NCBI GenBank assembly: GCA_037447655.1
Contig: JBBHKE010002497.1
Coordinates: 249,622 to 313,621, forward strand
DNA from: Zygnema cylindricum
Taxonomy: Eukaryota > Streptophyta > Zygnematophyceae > Zygnematales > Zygnemataceae
DNA length: 64,000 nt
Reading direction: 5' to 3'
Every line of letters begins with the position of its first letter. Position 1 is the first letter of the stretch. The notes under the pieces were generated by a model. The model searched no databases. It worked only from the letters and a program-made list of their open reading frames with translations, and was not told the DNA's origin. The position numbers were made by a program, and so were the translations under genes. Shown here piece by piece: positions 31,994 through 42,837 of this stretch.

Positions 31994-32163
31994 TTAGAGT
32001 AATAGCCAAGTAAAACGTTTTCAGCTCGTGGTACAATATTTATCATTATTTGTTTATTTATTTGTGGATTCCAGGAAATTTGTCTCTACCTTTGTAAAAA
32101 GTTAGATTTTTTAACCAATCAAAAATCGGAACCGAACTCCAGTACATATAGTGTTTCAAGGTA

Positions 32164-33434
32164 CACAACGAATCGTAATTAGAGTAAATAAATAATTAGA
32201 GTAAAAAAATGAAAATAAATAATTAGATTTATTAATTAATTTGGGTAATCAACTCTTTAAAAAAAAATACTATAATTTAGGTTTCTTACCGTAATAAATA
32301 TCCGCGCTGAATATCTTTACGTTAAATTAGGTATACGTAAAGAATCTGACAAAACGTATAGTTTTGCATCATTATGACGTGTGACTCGCCATAAACGCGG
32401 TTGCTAACGTCAGGATAATCATTTTCGACTTTTTTTAGTTAATAAGCATAATTTTGCACGATAGACACCCACCATACACTACACTATTTCAAACGACACT
32501 ATATTAGAATTATTAACACTAATTAAAATATACCAAATAGTGTAAAGAATAATTAGAAATATGTGCTCTGCCTAATGATAAAGTCAAAATTTAGGTGACT
32601 TAATTAGTGTTTACAACTCTAAGGTACTGAATGTAACCTAACGTAGTTCATTTTTTTAACGAAGATTCTCCGTACAACTTTCAGAGCATTCGGATGTAAA
32701 CGCAAATAACTTTTTACTTAAAAAGTGACTTACGTAGACGTGTACGAAACAATGTGACAGATGGAGTGGTACACAAAATGAGGCGAAACTTCCACTCGGC
32801 TTCAATTTGAGGCGTCTCTCCGCACGATGTACAAGTTTTGCCAGTTTGTAATTCGTACGCCACATTGTCGATGTGTCGATACCCTAAAATACCTTTCGAT
32901 GTCCCACAAAAATGCGGTTTCGTATTATGTCTTCCCACTTGCCGACATGTGCCCAATGTTTTTCCAACGTCGTATGTGTGTTTGAAAGAGGGGGCTTACA
33001 ACAACCACTGTATGGAAATCACCGCACGGAAAACAATACGCACAGGCTGGAAACGTGTTAAGTGTTTTTCTTTTTGGTACTCCGCGCACAAAAATTGAAA
33101 AAACTTCCGACACGTGCGTCGGCATCTGACTATTAGCTCACCTCATGTAACTTTATTTAAAATCACCTCGCGAGGTGATTTTATATAAAGTTTAAAGATG
33201 AGCTGAAAGGACGCAAAAGTTGGTCGAAATACGCTAAACGACAAATTGCATTGCGCTAGACGACAAACTACAGTACATGTAAAGTTTCAAGGTAACGCAA
33301 CTTGTTCGGCGGTAATTTCAATTTTTTGGTAAGGCTGCGGATTTTCTCGTTTTTTTCTAAGTTATGGATGAAAACAACAGAAAATAACTGTAACTTTAGC
33401 ACATGCGAAAGTACCCTAATTACTATTCGCGGTG
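32164..33434. mobile_element. R-family TA-target MITE (R3), interrupted by Q2
   Basis: Left end CACAACGAATCGTAATTAGAG after TA (32,162-32,163); right end, reverse complemented, CACCGCGAATAGTAATTAGAG before TA (33,435-33,436). The empty site can be read from Q1 and Q2, which confirms the TA duplication. The interior matches R1. Confidence 0.75.
32623..33416. mobile_element. Harbinger-like element Q2, nested in R3
   Basis: 794 bp, from GGTACTGAATGTAACC (one G lost) to CACATGCGAAAGTACCC, flanked by TAA (32,620-32,622 and 33,417-33,419). Removing it restores a normal R end. Carries the palindrome AAAATCACCTCG/CGAGGTGATTTT at 33,159-33,182, extended by TATA-rich flanks. Confidence 0.8.
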
Positions 33435-33556
33435 TAGCGCAACTTGTACGGTGATAATTTCAATTTTCTGGTACGGCTGCATATTTTTTCGCTTTTTTCT
33501 AAGTTATGAACCAAAACGACAGAAAGTAACTTTAACTTTAGCACATGCGAAAGTAC

Positions 33557-33987
33557 CTTTCGCGGCCAATTTTTGGCCGCTTGCGGCCTTTTGGTGGCCA
33601 AATTGATCGTGTCCAAAGCGAATCTTGTCTGAATCTATTCCCATTTACACGTGTCAAAAGACTCTTTTAGCTGTTTGAAAAGCGATGAAATAGACTTACA
33701 CGTGGAAGCGATTGCAATTCACGTGAAAGATTATCGTCCCGTTACTTCATCCGTTCATACAGATTCAGGTTACGTGACCATCAGATTTCCTAAGAATCGG
33801 ATGGCTTAAAATGGAAGTCCCATGACTCTTTGACCAAAAATGTCCCACAGTGCTGACATGGCCGTACAGTACAAGATTGTACTGCAGCTCATATTAAGTA
33901 CACAGTTCTACTACAGTACTAGGGGCTGTTTTTTCATTTTTTCGGGGCAAGCAAAATATTCACCGTCGAAGCCCTTCGACAGACCAT
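33557..33987. other. intergenic, nothing recognised
   Basis: No supported gene. The short run GCGGCC..GGCCGC-like words at 33,560-33,600 is not part of a larger repeat I can see. Confidence 0.4.
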
Positions 33988-34974
33988 AGTTAAAAAGTAG
34001 GCGTTTTTATGGTAGGCCTTTGGTAGGCGCAAAAAACTTGGCACTAAACTCCAGCGTAGAGTAGGCATATTGTATAGGTGTGAGTTGCGGACACTCTTGT
34101 ACGATCGTACGAATATGACGTATGATCATAGTACAGCGCACGCCACCTGACGAAATTTTTTAGGGAACTGACGCGGCATAGGATGATATTCCGCCGGAAA
34201 AAAAACCCCGGAAAAAAAACCCCGGAAAAAAAACCCTGGAAAAAAAACCCTAGAAAAAAAACCCCGGAAAAAAAAACCCTGAAAAAAAAACCCCGGAAAA
34301 AAAACCCCGGAAAAAAAACCCCGGAAAAAAAACCCCGGAAAAAAAACCCCGGAAAAAAAACCCCGGAAAAAAAACCCCGAAAAAAAAACCCCGGAAAAAA
34401 AACCCCGGAAAAAAAACCCCGGAAAAAAAACCCCGGAAAAAAAACCCCGAAAAAAAAACCCCGAAAAAAAAACCCCGGAAAAAAAACCCCGGAAAAAAAA
34501 CCCCGGAAAAAAAACCCCGGAAAAAAAACCCCAGAAAAAAAACCCCGAAAAAAAAACCCCGGAAAAAAAAAAAAAACGCGGACGGGCAACCCTGGTTGGT
34601 CAATTTGAGGCTTTATTTAGTGTGGCCTTCAAATTTGCAGACGCTAATATGACAAATTGTCCTATCGTAAGTTGTGTTATGGGCTTTTCATGTGATTTTC
34701 TTAAGATCGCTACTTTGATCAGCGACCGTCCGATCTTCTAAATCTAACGGTTGAAATAAAAAACACCTCAAAATTCACAGAAAAAATATTTTTTGTACGA
34801 TTATTTTTCAAAATTTAGACATGCCGTTTAATTCTCTATCGATCGATGTGCAACTCAACCCTCTTAACCTTTTTTTTATTTTTCGACCAATACAATATGG
34901 GTCTTAAGGGCATATTGTATGTTTTGCATACAATAGGCATACTGTATGGGCCTACTTTCACCTACTTTTGAACT
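33988..34974 (+). mobile_element. S-family inverted-repeat element, copy S2 with minisatellite
   Basis: 987 bp, ends AGTTAAAAAGTAGG and CCTACTTTTGAACT; inverted relative to S1. Outside the minisatellite the two copies align well (GGTCAATTTGAGGCTTTATT, GGGCATATTGTATGTTTTGC). Internal tandem array at about 34,193-34,575. No transposase. Confidence 0.65.
34193..34575. repeat. 14-bp minisatellite (AAAAAAAACCCCGG)n
   Basis: About 27 units of A8-C4-G2 with a few variants (CCTGG, CCCTAG, CCCGA). The array makes long low-complexity open frames of KKPRKKNPGK and FFPGFFFRGF type on opposite strands, which are not genes. G- and C-runs at fixed spacing could form unusual DNA structure. Confidence 0.95.
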
Positions 34975-36317
34975 ATAGTACAGACGGATGAAATTGCGAT
35001 GTACCGATAACATTATTGACGAGTTTTGACTCGATACTCTTGTCAGTCACTGATAGGGTTTCGCTGTCGGAATCTAGAAGGGATAAAAGCAGCAATCGCT
35101 TAAAAAAATACTTCGCCGGAAAGCGCAACAAAATAATATCGCGCTTACAAAGGATCAAAAAATCGGCGTTAGCGAATCCAATCGAATCTTAGGATCTGTG
35201 CCCAAATGACCGATACTGACCTTCTGGCGGTATTTTTTGTCGTATTTCATACCTTTTGAGTTAAAACCATAGATGTCCCGTGCGCATATTACGCACGCTA
35301 TAAACTAACGAATACTACGTACGGTACGCATCAAACGCTTTTGAAAAGTTAATAAAATGCGTACCTTGCTTTGTACCCGTACATTATTTTTACAATTACG
35401 TACAGTGTCCGTCTATGTTCGTACATTTTAGGGTTATTTTGGGGGATTTTTAGGTTTTCCAAGGTATATTGCCGTACGATCCTTAATATTTCAGTACGAC
35501 TGCCGTAGATATTCCGTACTACTGGGTTTTTTAGGGTCCACTTTCATACAATTTCGTACATTTTTGTTACATTTCCGTTCTTTTTAAGATTTTTAAGGAT
35601 TTTCTAAGATTACACTTTCCGTACGTTTTTGTAGAAAGCCGTACAGCGAAATTTACACGAATTTTACAAAAAATATGAAAAAGACGAATACTACGTAGTT
35701 TTCGTAAAAAGTTGAAATCCGTACAAATTGGACATCAACGGTTAAAACACGCTACGAGTCGAAGCCCCGTTTTTTTGCCGTCGTTTTGAAAATGTCGCCT
35801 CATAGTGAGTATTGTCGCGACTCTAAGATCTCGTTAAAAATGCTAAAATAATGATATAAAAAAACTCTACACACCGACATTCCACTTCTCTTTATCGTGC
35901 AAAATCTTGCGGTACGGCTACCGTATTTTTCCTCTGGTGGCAGAAACAAGCAAAAAGGAAACAAACAAAAAAAAAGTGTACGACATTGTTTTGTTAGCGC
36001 ATTTGCATATGCGGAATCTTAAATAAAAAAAGGGAAAAGGACGAATCATTTTTGGCGCAAGTCCACATGCGGGGATAGGAAAAAACGAAGACGACATTTT
36101 TGCGATCTTCCATTCAAAAGTCAAGGTCGTTGACTTCACGACGATTCTGTCATCATTGCAAAGACTACTTTTGTATCTCTGGAGGACACAAACGGAGTCC
36201 ATTTTCTAACCAAAGGACATGGTAAAATGAAATGCCTAAAAAATGTGTAGATTTTATTTCTTTATATTTTCAATTATTTTTCTTTAAAGAAACATTTTCA
36301 TTCTCAATTTTTTGTTT
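34975..36317. other. intergenic, very rich in GTAC words
   Basis: No supported gene. Dense CGTAC/GTACG words, especially 35,300-35,660. AT-rich elsewhere. Confidence 0.5.
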
Positions 36318-36453
36318 CCTCTCACTTGTTCCATTGTTCGTCGTTACTTTTTTTCTTGTATTTTGTCATATCTTGGGCTTTTCTACTACTTCGGCCTATC
36401 TTTGATATTTTTTCATATTAAGTCTTTTTCGGCCTTTTATGGCCTCTCATTCA
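36318..36453 (+). repeat. 5' LTR of element D, 3' portion
   Basis: About 136 bp recognisable by match to the 3' LTR (CCTCTCACTTGTTCC, TACTTCGGCCTATCTTT, CATATTAAGTCTTTTTC). The rest of the 5' LTR has been lost or replaced. Ends TCTCATTCA. The Gag ATG (36,439-36,441) is inside it. Confidence 0.75.
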
Positions 36454-37150
36454 ATAGGTTATGGGCCTAGCCCTTCGTCTGTCTCAAACTCAGTCCCAAA
36501 ATTTCAGGGCTAAAATTTCTATGACTGGAAATTCCAAATCCAGCATTTATTTTCTTTTGAAAAGATTTGGGGACACGTTAATGGCACTATCACGTTTCCT
36601 GTCCTTCTTGACGCCTGTCATGTGACCTTTGATGCCGTTCAGACAATTATAGTTGCATGGATTGAAAAATATTCTGTCGCACTGTCGCGTCTCGTCCTTT
36701 TTTTAGACGGCCAGACTGCGAATCCGATCCGCGCTGCGACTACTTCACGTGAGGCGTGGCAGATTCTTTGTCGCCCCTATGTAACCGACACTTGGCCACT
36801 CGCTTGGCGCTACGTCGCCAATTCAACAGTGCTCAAAAGGACAAATCTGAATCCATGCTTGTATTTATTCAACGAATTGAATCATTAGCTGGACGACTTA
36901 AGTGTATTAATTACACAATCACTCATAAAGATCTCATAAGTACCATTTTGGGTGGATTACATTTGTCGTTTGACTCTTTTGCAAGTACGGTCAGTACTGA
37001 TGCTTCCGCGGTCACATTGTCAATGTCGTGCATGTGTCCAATCGAACCAAAAATCATGCAACCCAACTAACTGTACCGAAAAGGTGGAACAAACGAGCAA
37101 TGAAAATCCTCAAGCAAAAGAATTACATTACAAAGCAAAAATGAACATGA
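36439..37150 (+). pseudogene. Gag of element D, N-terminal part
   Basis: From the LTR-borne ATG: MASHSIGYGPSPSSVSNS, VPKFQG, one stop (TAA near 36,512), then NFYDWKFQIQHLFSFEKIWG typical of copia Gag N-termini, then SREAWQILCRPY, a frameshift near 36,850, and LVFIQRIESLAGRLKCINYTI with ILGGLHLSFDSF. Interrupted at about 37,150. The Gag start again lies in the LTR, as in the other lineage. Confidence 0.75.
36457..36467 (+). other. primer-binding site for half tRNA-iMet (element D)
   Basis: GGTTATGGGCC, 11 bases complementary to the anticodon arm of plant initiator tRNA-Met, 3-4 bases after the LTR end. Translated in a different frame from E (G-Y-G-P). Confidence 0.6.
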
Positions 37151-38117
37151 CAATATGAAAAAAAAATATCAGGTAGAAGGGATAAAAGGAAGGTGAGTGG
37201 GAAGCCGAAAGAGGGATCCATTAAACCGAGTGAATTAACTTGTAGGTCTTACAATGAAAGTTTAATGAGGAAAGAGAAAAGCTAAGCTCTCAAAAAACTA
37301 AGGCAGAAAAAGCCTTGCAGGGAAAAACCTGACAATTTGACTAAGGAAAAAGACAAGGGAAAAAGACAGAAAAATCTAAATCCTCTTCGACCAATTCTTG
37401 TACTCTCAAATTATTAGAGTACAAACCTAACGTAATCGCCTAAGTACTAACGAAATAGCCAAAGTACTAATTACTGACATTTGCTAACTAACCAATCACG
37501 TGAGAGTATTTCACTATACAATTTACGACTAGTTTGGTTCCTGGCCAATAAGCGACCAGAACCTTATGCCTACGTTACAAAATTCACAATCCGCGGATTA
37601 AAACCCTTCCTAACTACATGGAAATGCGTGAACCTACATGGGTTCACGACTTAAAATACAACCAATCAGCGTGCGTCGCCAACATTTCGAAATCGCACGT
37701 CGCGTCGCCTAGGTTTCGAAATCATACGTTACGTCATAGACTTTCGAAATTGTACGTCGCGTCATTAATGTTCGAAATCGTACGTCGCGTCACGGACATT
37801 CCGAAATCATATGTCGCGGAATACGTGCTTAGAATCATTTGTCGCGTCACGCCAAAATTTGCGACAAAAAAATAAAGTATGGACGTTGTCGCGAGAATTG
37901 CGGGAAATATAAGTATGTACGGTCAACTTCGTTGGCAGAAATTACGTGAAAAATAAATTTGTACGGTCGACACGTACGGCGATGTAAATACGTAAGATCG
38001 ACGCGAAAGCGCAATGTAGGTATGTACGGTCCTGCAAAACCCAAATAACACACAAATACTAATTAGTGTGGCGGATGCCCATCCTAAACCTTAAATATAT
38101 ATAAAAAAAGTGTCCGA
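37151..38117. other. insertion in gag of D, with degenerate tandem repeats
   Basis: About 970 bp that interrupt gag of D; I find no clear ends or target duplication. A region at 37,675-37,860 has about six imperfect units of roughly 30 bp built on TTCGAAATCGTACGTCGCGTCA. A short inverted repeat TTGTACTCT...AGAGTACAA lies near 37,392-37,422. No supported gene. Confidence 0.5.
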
Positions 38118-41091
38118 CGAGATGCGGCATGACATCAGATCTCACTAATCGTTTGTTACACGAGAGGACGCGTCTAAATATTAACAAACTTGTCATTATT
38201 ACGGATAGTTCGTCATTTGTTGTCTCTTCCCCCAAGAAATCTCTAATGATTGCAGGATCTCAACCTTTTTGCAAATATTGCAAGGAGCGTGACCACGTCA
38301 TCGACGTGTGCCCTGCATTGATAAGGAAACGTGAAAAAGACCGTATGGCTGGGGGACAACGAGGACTTCCTCCAACAAACCCAAATCCGTGGTCCTTGTC
38401 GTATCCCCACGTCTACCTTCCGCTACCAGGTCATGCAGTGCACGCGACGGTCGACTTAAATTTGCCGTACGACCCACCGTCACCGTGGTACCCTCCTCCT
38501 AATTATTATTATCCTCCTCCAAACGCGCCGGTTTCCCCCTTTCCTGACGAACTTTTGCCAACCAACAAAAATGTTCGATCTGCGTCACCTGCAGTTGTAC
38601 CTATCCCAAATACACCTTCCCTACTTTCATCCGTGGACTATGGGTACGCTTTTTCGCAATCAGGAACACTTCTGATTCGCTAATTGATTCTGGCGTCGCT
38701 CATCACATGTGTTGTCAACGTGATATAATGTTAAATATTGTTCCCCTTGATATTCCATTACGCATTTATTTGGGAAACAATATGATTCTAACTTCCACTC
38801 TCGTTGGACAGGTGCATATTAATTCCGGTTCGCACGCCTCTTGTCTAATAATTTTGGACAAGGTCTATTTCGTAGCTAACCTCAAAAAAAATCTTTTTTC
38901 GGCTAGTTCGGCATTACGCCATGGAAGTTTCGGTGTTATCACTGAATCCAAAGTCCAATTCTTTTCTTCTAATAAGGATCTAATTGGTAGTGGCACTAGA
39001 ATGGGCAACTTATATCTTTTATTTTTTTTTAATGATATTGCTCATGCTTCTTTAGCTCATTCTCCCTCTTCTTCCCCTTTTCTTACATGGCATCTTCTAT
39101 ACGGCCATCTTAATGGTGCTAGCCTAGGTTCCCTTGGAAAAGGGCTTGTAATGGGCATCGACAAATTTAATGAAACAAAAATTGACTTTTGTCATGGTTG
39201 TATTCTTGGAAAAATGCCTCGTTTCCTTTTCCTTCTTCTTCTTCTCGCTCTTTGGCTCCTCTTCATCTCATTCATAGTGATGTATGTGGTCCTATTCCAA
39301 TTCGAAGCCTTAGTGGCGCGTCCTATTTTCTCACTTTCATTGATGATTTTTCTCGCTTTACATACGTTTATTTGATGCGACATAAACCAGAAGTTTTTAC
39401 CCATTTTAAAATATTAAAGGCACTTGTGGAAAATCACTAGTCATCTTGCATCAAAACCATTAGCACGGATAATGGGAGGGAATTTGTTTCAAATGAGTTT
39501 TCCGAGTTTTTACTAACACATGGCATTATTCATCACAAAACTTCTCCCCATTCTCCACAACAAAATGGTGATGCCAAACGTTTAAATCGCAATCCCATTG
39601 ACATGTCTTGCTCTCTTCTTCATTTTGCTTCCTTACCTTTTCATTTTTGGGCAGAGGCCTTACTAACTTCTACTTATATTCGAAATCGCTCTCCTACCTC
39701 TTCTCTCCCTAACAAAACTCCTTTTGAAGCATGGCATGGCACGAAACCCAATATTTCCCATTTTCGCATCTTTGAGTGCGAAACATATTTCAAAATCCTT
39801 CCTCATTTCAATGGCAAATTAGGTCCTCGAGCTATGCGCGGAATCTTTGTGGGATATTCTCCGAATTCCAAGGCATATCGTATTTGGTGCCCCTCTTCCC
39901 ACCGAATTGTCACTACTCGTGACGTTATTTTTCATGAGACTCCTCTCATACGTACGCTTATACCCGATTCTCCCCTCTCTCTTCTACCTAGTTTATTTCC
40001 TCCATACGAAAATGTCCCCTCTAATTCTGTTACTACCTTACTTACGCCCCATTTAATCCCTTCCCTAGATACGCCCCCTTTAATCTCTCACGTTTCTCCT
40101 ATTTCTACAGTTTTTTCGTCTACCACAGATTTTGTTTCTTCCTCTAATTCCGACGATGAATTTTCTTTGGGACATCCCGTGATTTCTGGAGATCCACCTC
40201 CAACTGTACGATCTATTACTAGTGACGCGATGGTTCTTGATGCGCCAACTGTTTTTGTCGTCGGTGACGCGACGGTCTTTCCCTCGACAAATTTGTTTAC
40301 AAGTCCTTTGGAACTTACGTCGCCGGCACGTGTGGAGCGTAATTCGGTTGTTACACGTCCTTTGGAAATTTTGTTGCTGACACGTATGGAGCGTAATTCT
40401 GTCATTATTACGCTGTTAATGCCACCCGACGAACAACTTGCCGTACGTCAAAGTACGCGCCTTTTACAACCGACGTGGAAAATTATTGAAAATCTTGCTC
40501 ACGCCAACCTTGCAGACGTCAAAGATCCTCCTACATTAAATGTTGCTTTGAAACGACCTGATGCAGACATGTGGCGGCTCGCTACTGCATAAGAGTACGA
40601 CGTATGAATGACGAACAACACCTAGAGGCCGTGTACTCTTCCACCAAATCGTCGTGCAATTGGTTCCTAGTGGGTTTTCAAGATCAAACAACTGGCAGAT
40701 GGTACGATCGACCGTTACAAAGCACGTCTCGTCGCTAAGGGCTACTTACAAACAGAGGGCGTTGACTACAACTAGATTTTTTCCCCTGTCGCGAAGTTTG
40801 ACTCCATCCGTACAATTTTGTCTCTTGCAGCTCTTCATGATTGGGAATTACAACAACTTGACGTCAAAATTGCTTTTTTTCATGACAGTCTCGCAGAAGA
40901 CATTTTTATGGAACAACCACCTGGTTACGCTATCCCTAGTAGTGAAACCCTTGCTAGTTATTCACGTAAGTCCATTTATGGTCTTAAACAAGCACCTAGA
41001 GTTTGGCATCAAACCCTTGTCGCAGCATTACTTAAAGAAGGTTTTACGGAAAATCAGTGCAGATCCTGGAATTTATATCAGAGGTACAGGT
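38118..41091 (+). pseudogene. element D Gag end, protease, integrase and RT first half, decayed
   Basis: LTNRLLHERTRLN leads into a CCHC zinc knuckle (CKYCKERDHVIDVC, about 38,270-38,312) and a proline-rich linker. After a frameshift near 38,680 comes protease (LIDSGVAHHMC), then pre-integrase (WHLLYGHLNGASLG), integrase (HSDVCGPIPIRSLSGASYF near 39,270; STDNGREFVSNEF near 39,460; NGDAKRLNRNPIDM near 39,570; 39,603-40,592 integrase C-terminal region) and RT (LAALHDWELQQLDVKIAFF and IYGLKQAPRVWHQ near 40,820-41,010). Split at 41,091 by P inside RT (IYIRGTG). Several frameshifts. Confidence 0.85.
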
Positions 41092-41151
41092 TGTTGAATT
41101 TGAAATCTTTAGTTCTCAGTAGATGAGGCTGTAAAAGGGAAGATAAGGGAA

Positions 41152-41325
41152 AACTAGCGCAACATGGCAGCATAATATTGCACGCTGCATTTCATATTCA
41201 ATCTGGGTTGCGATGTCAAGTAGCGCAGCATGGCAGCATAGCAGTACACGCTGCATTTCATATTCATACTTGGCTGCGGTGTCGAACTAGCGCAGCATAC
41301 CAGCATACCAATACACGCTGCATAT
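41152..41325. repeat. tandem repeat of about 66 bp, 2.6 copies
   Basis: Units start AACTAGCGCAACATGGCAGC / AAGTAGCGCAGCATGGCAGC / AACTAGCGCAGCATACCAGC and share ACACGCTGCAT and CATATTCA. Part of insertion P. Confidence 0.85.
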
Positions 41326-41787
41326 TTTTCGGGTGCACGAAACTAAATTTTCGGGGGAGTGTTGTTTTGAAAAGTATGTTTCGTGCGAACGTGACTGTTT
41401 GTGAGTAATTTCTAATTGCATTTAATATGGAGATTTGAATTGATTCAGGGGTTGGGGGAGCGAACGTACGGATATACCTAAATTGAATCAAGGGACTCAT
41501 TGAGTGGTTGAATAAGCATTGAGAAATGGACGGCGGATCGCGAAGTGATCTGATGTACAATAATTGAAATGTTGAAATAGGCGTCGCCGGTACGGCGCAC
41601 TTGCGACGCAAGCAAGATAACGCAGCTGCGGTTACTTTGAATAAATATGCGCCGCCGGTACGGAGTAGCTGCGGCGCAGATAAGACAACACAGTTGCGGC
41701 TATTTTCATATGATCCGTACGGACAACGCAACTGACGCAGCTGCGGATAATATGACTATTATAGATTTTGAGTAATGATGATTGTAC

Positions 41788-42837
41788 TGTAACTCTGAGA
41801 CCTCCATAAGTCCTCAGAGTGGACAGCTTCCAAGAAGCCTCTAGGATAATCCTGACCCCTTTGTGTTTAAGCAAAAATAACTGCCACCCTGGCAGACAAA
41901 AACTCTGACCAACTTCACCCCTGTGAAGGCAAGACTCCCCTGAGTCGATAGCAAAAAGAATCTCTGAATTTGCTCCCCTGAGCAGTAAGTTATGGAGGGT
42001 CAAAGTTGACCTTTTGTACAGAAGCTCTCTAGGAGGGAGGGTCCTATCTTCTAATTTTTCTAAGTCCTATCTCTCTCACAAACTCTATCTACTGATGTAC
42101 GGAACCAATCAGAATTGAGTTCCGTACGCAAAAGTACAGCTGCCGGTGTACTTTATGTACGGACATTGTACGACAAGGCCTAAATGTCGACACATGTCAA
42201 ATCCGGATTTGGTGCCATAATCTCTGGAGATTCCACAATCCAACGGAATTTCGCCACGTGTCATCCGATGTGGCGATGGCCACAAACCGCCGAAATCTTC
42301 CTCCGCGATCTCGGCGCTAATCTCGGCCGTCCGATTAAAGTCGGCTTTAATCGTAGCCGTAATAAATACATGCGCGGTATTTGTTTCATTTACGAAACAA
42401 ATGCGCGGTACTGATTTGTGTCCGTACTGTAAGTCGTACATTTATATTTTACATGATCTATGTATCCCGTAATTCATTTCAGTTAAATGGTTTATCGCAC
42501 GCATAACCATTTAAATAAATATCAAACTATATAGTACGTAATACTACTGCTAGACTTAACGGCTAAGGCTACCGGCTATTTTCTATCTGCCGGCCGGTAG
42601 GTACATGGATCGAATCGTGCCGCCGGCACATACCTTTTAATTAAATAAATAAACCCTAACATAAATTTCCCGTTAACCTCAGGATAGCCAAGGTAGCCAT
42701 GGCTCTAGCTTCCTCTCCAATTTCTCAGTGACTACGACAAGTTTGAGAGTTGGGGAGAGAAGTTAGAGATAGACTGCCTCGACTTCTATATTTCTTTTCA
42801 GACCTAGAAAATACTAATAAAACCATTAGTTTCTACA
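41788..42837 (-). repeat. 3' LTR of element C
   Basis: Minus strand TGTAGAAACTAATGG to CTCAGAGTTACA. G-box at 42,255-42,260; tRNA-like motif GGATCGAATCG at 42,607-42,617, enclosed by GCCGGC repeats; TATA position altered to CTGTACAAAAGG. A purine tract AAAATAAGGGGAG lies just upstream in element sense. Confidence 0.92.

Larger units (their letters stand above)
32145..33556. mobile_element. Q-family fragment Q3, split by R3 (which is split by Q2)
   Basis: Left piece 32,145-32,163 (CAGTACATATAGTGTTTCAAGG) and right piece 33,435-33,556 (GCGCAACTTGTACGGTG... to CACATGCGAAAGTACC) join to match the Q1 and Q2 interiors exactly at one TA, the target of R3. The left part of this copy is missing. Confidence 0.65.

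Noticed and set aside
34044-34608. Long frames rich in FFPGFFFRG or KKNPGKKTPE
   Set aside because: Both strands stay open only because the 14-bp minisatellite has no stop in several frames; not proteins.
38129-38683. Possible independent 184-residue host protein with zinc knuckle
   Set aside because: CCHC knuckle followed in the next frame by a copia protease and integrase; it is the Gag end of element D.
41264-41731. 155-residue minus-strand frame
   Set aside because: Spans two tandem-repeat sets and the purine-tract-like site in insertion P; no domain.
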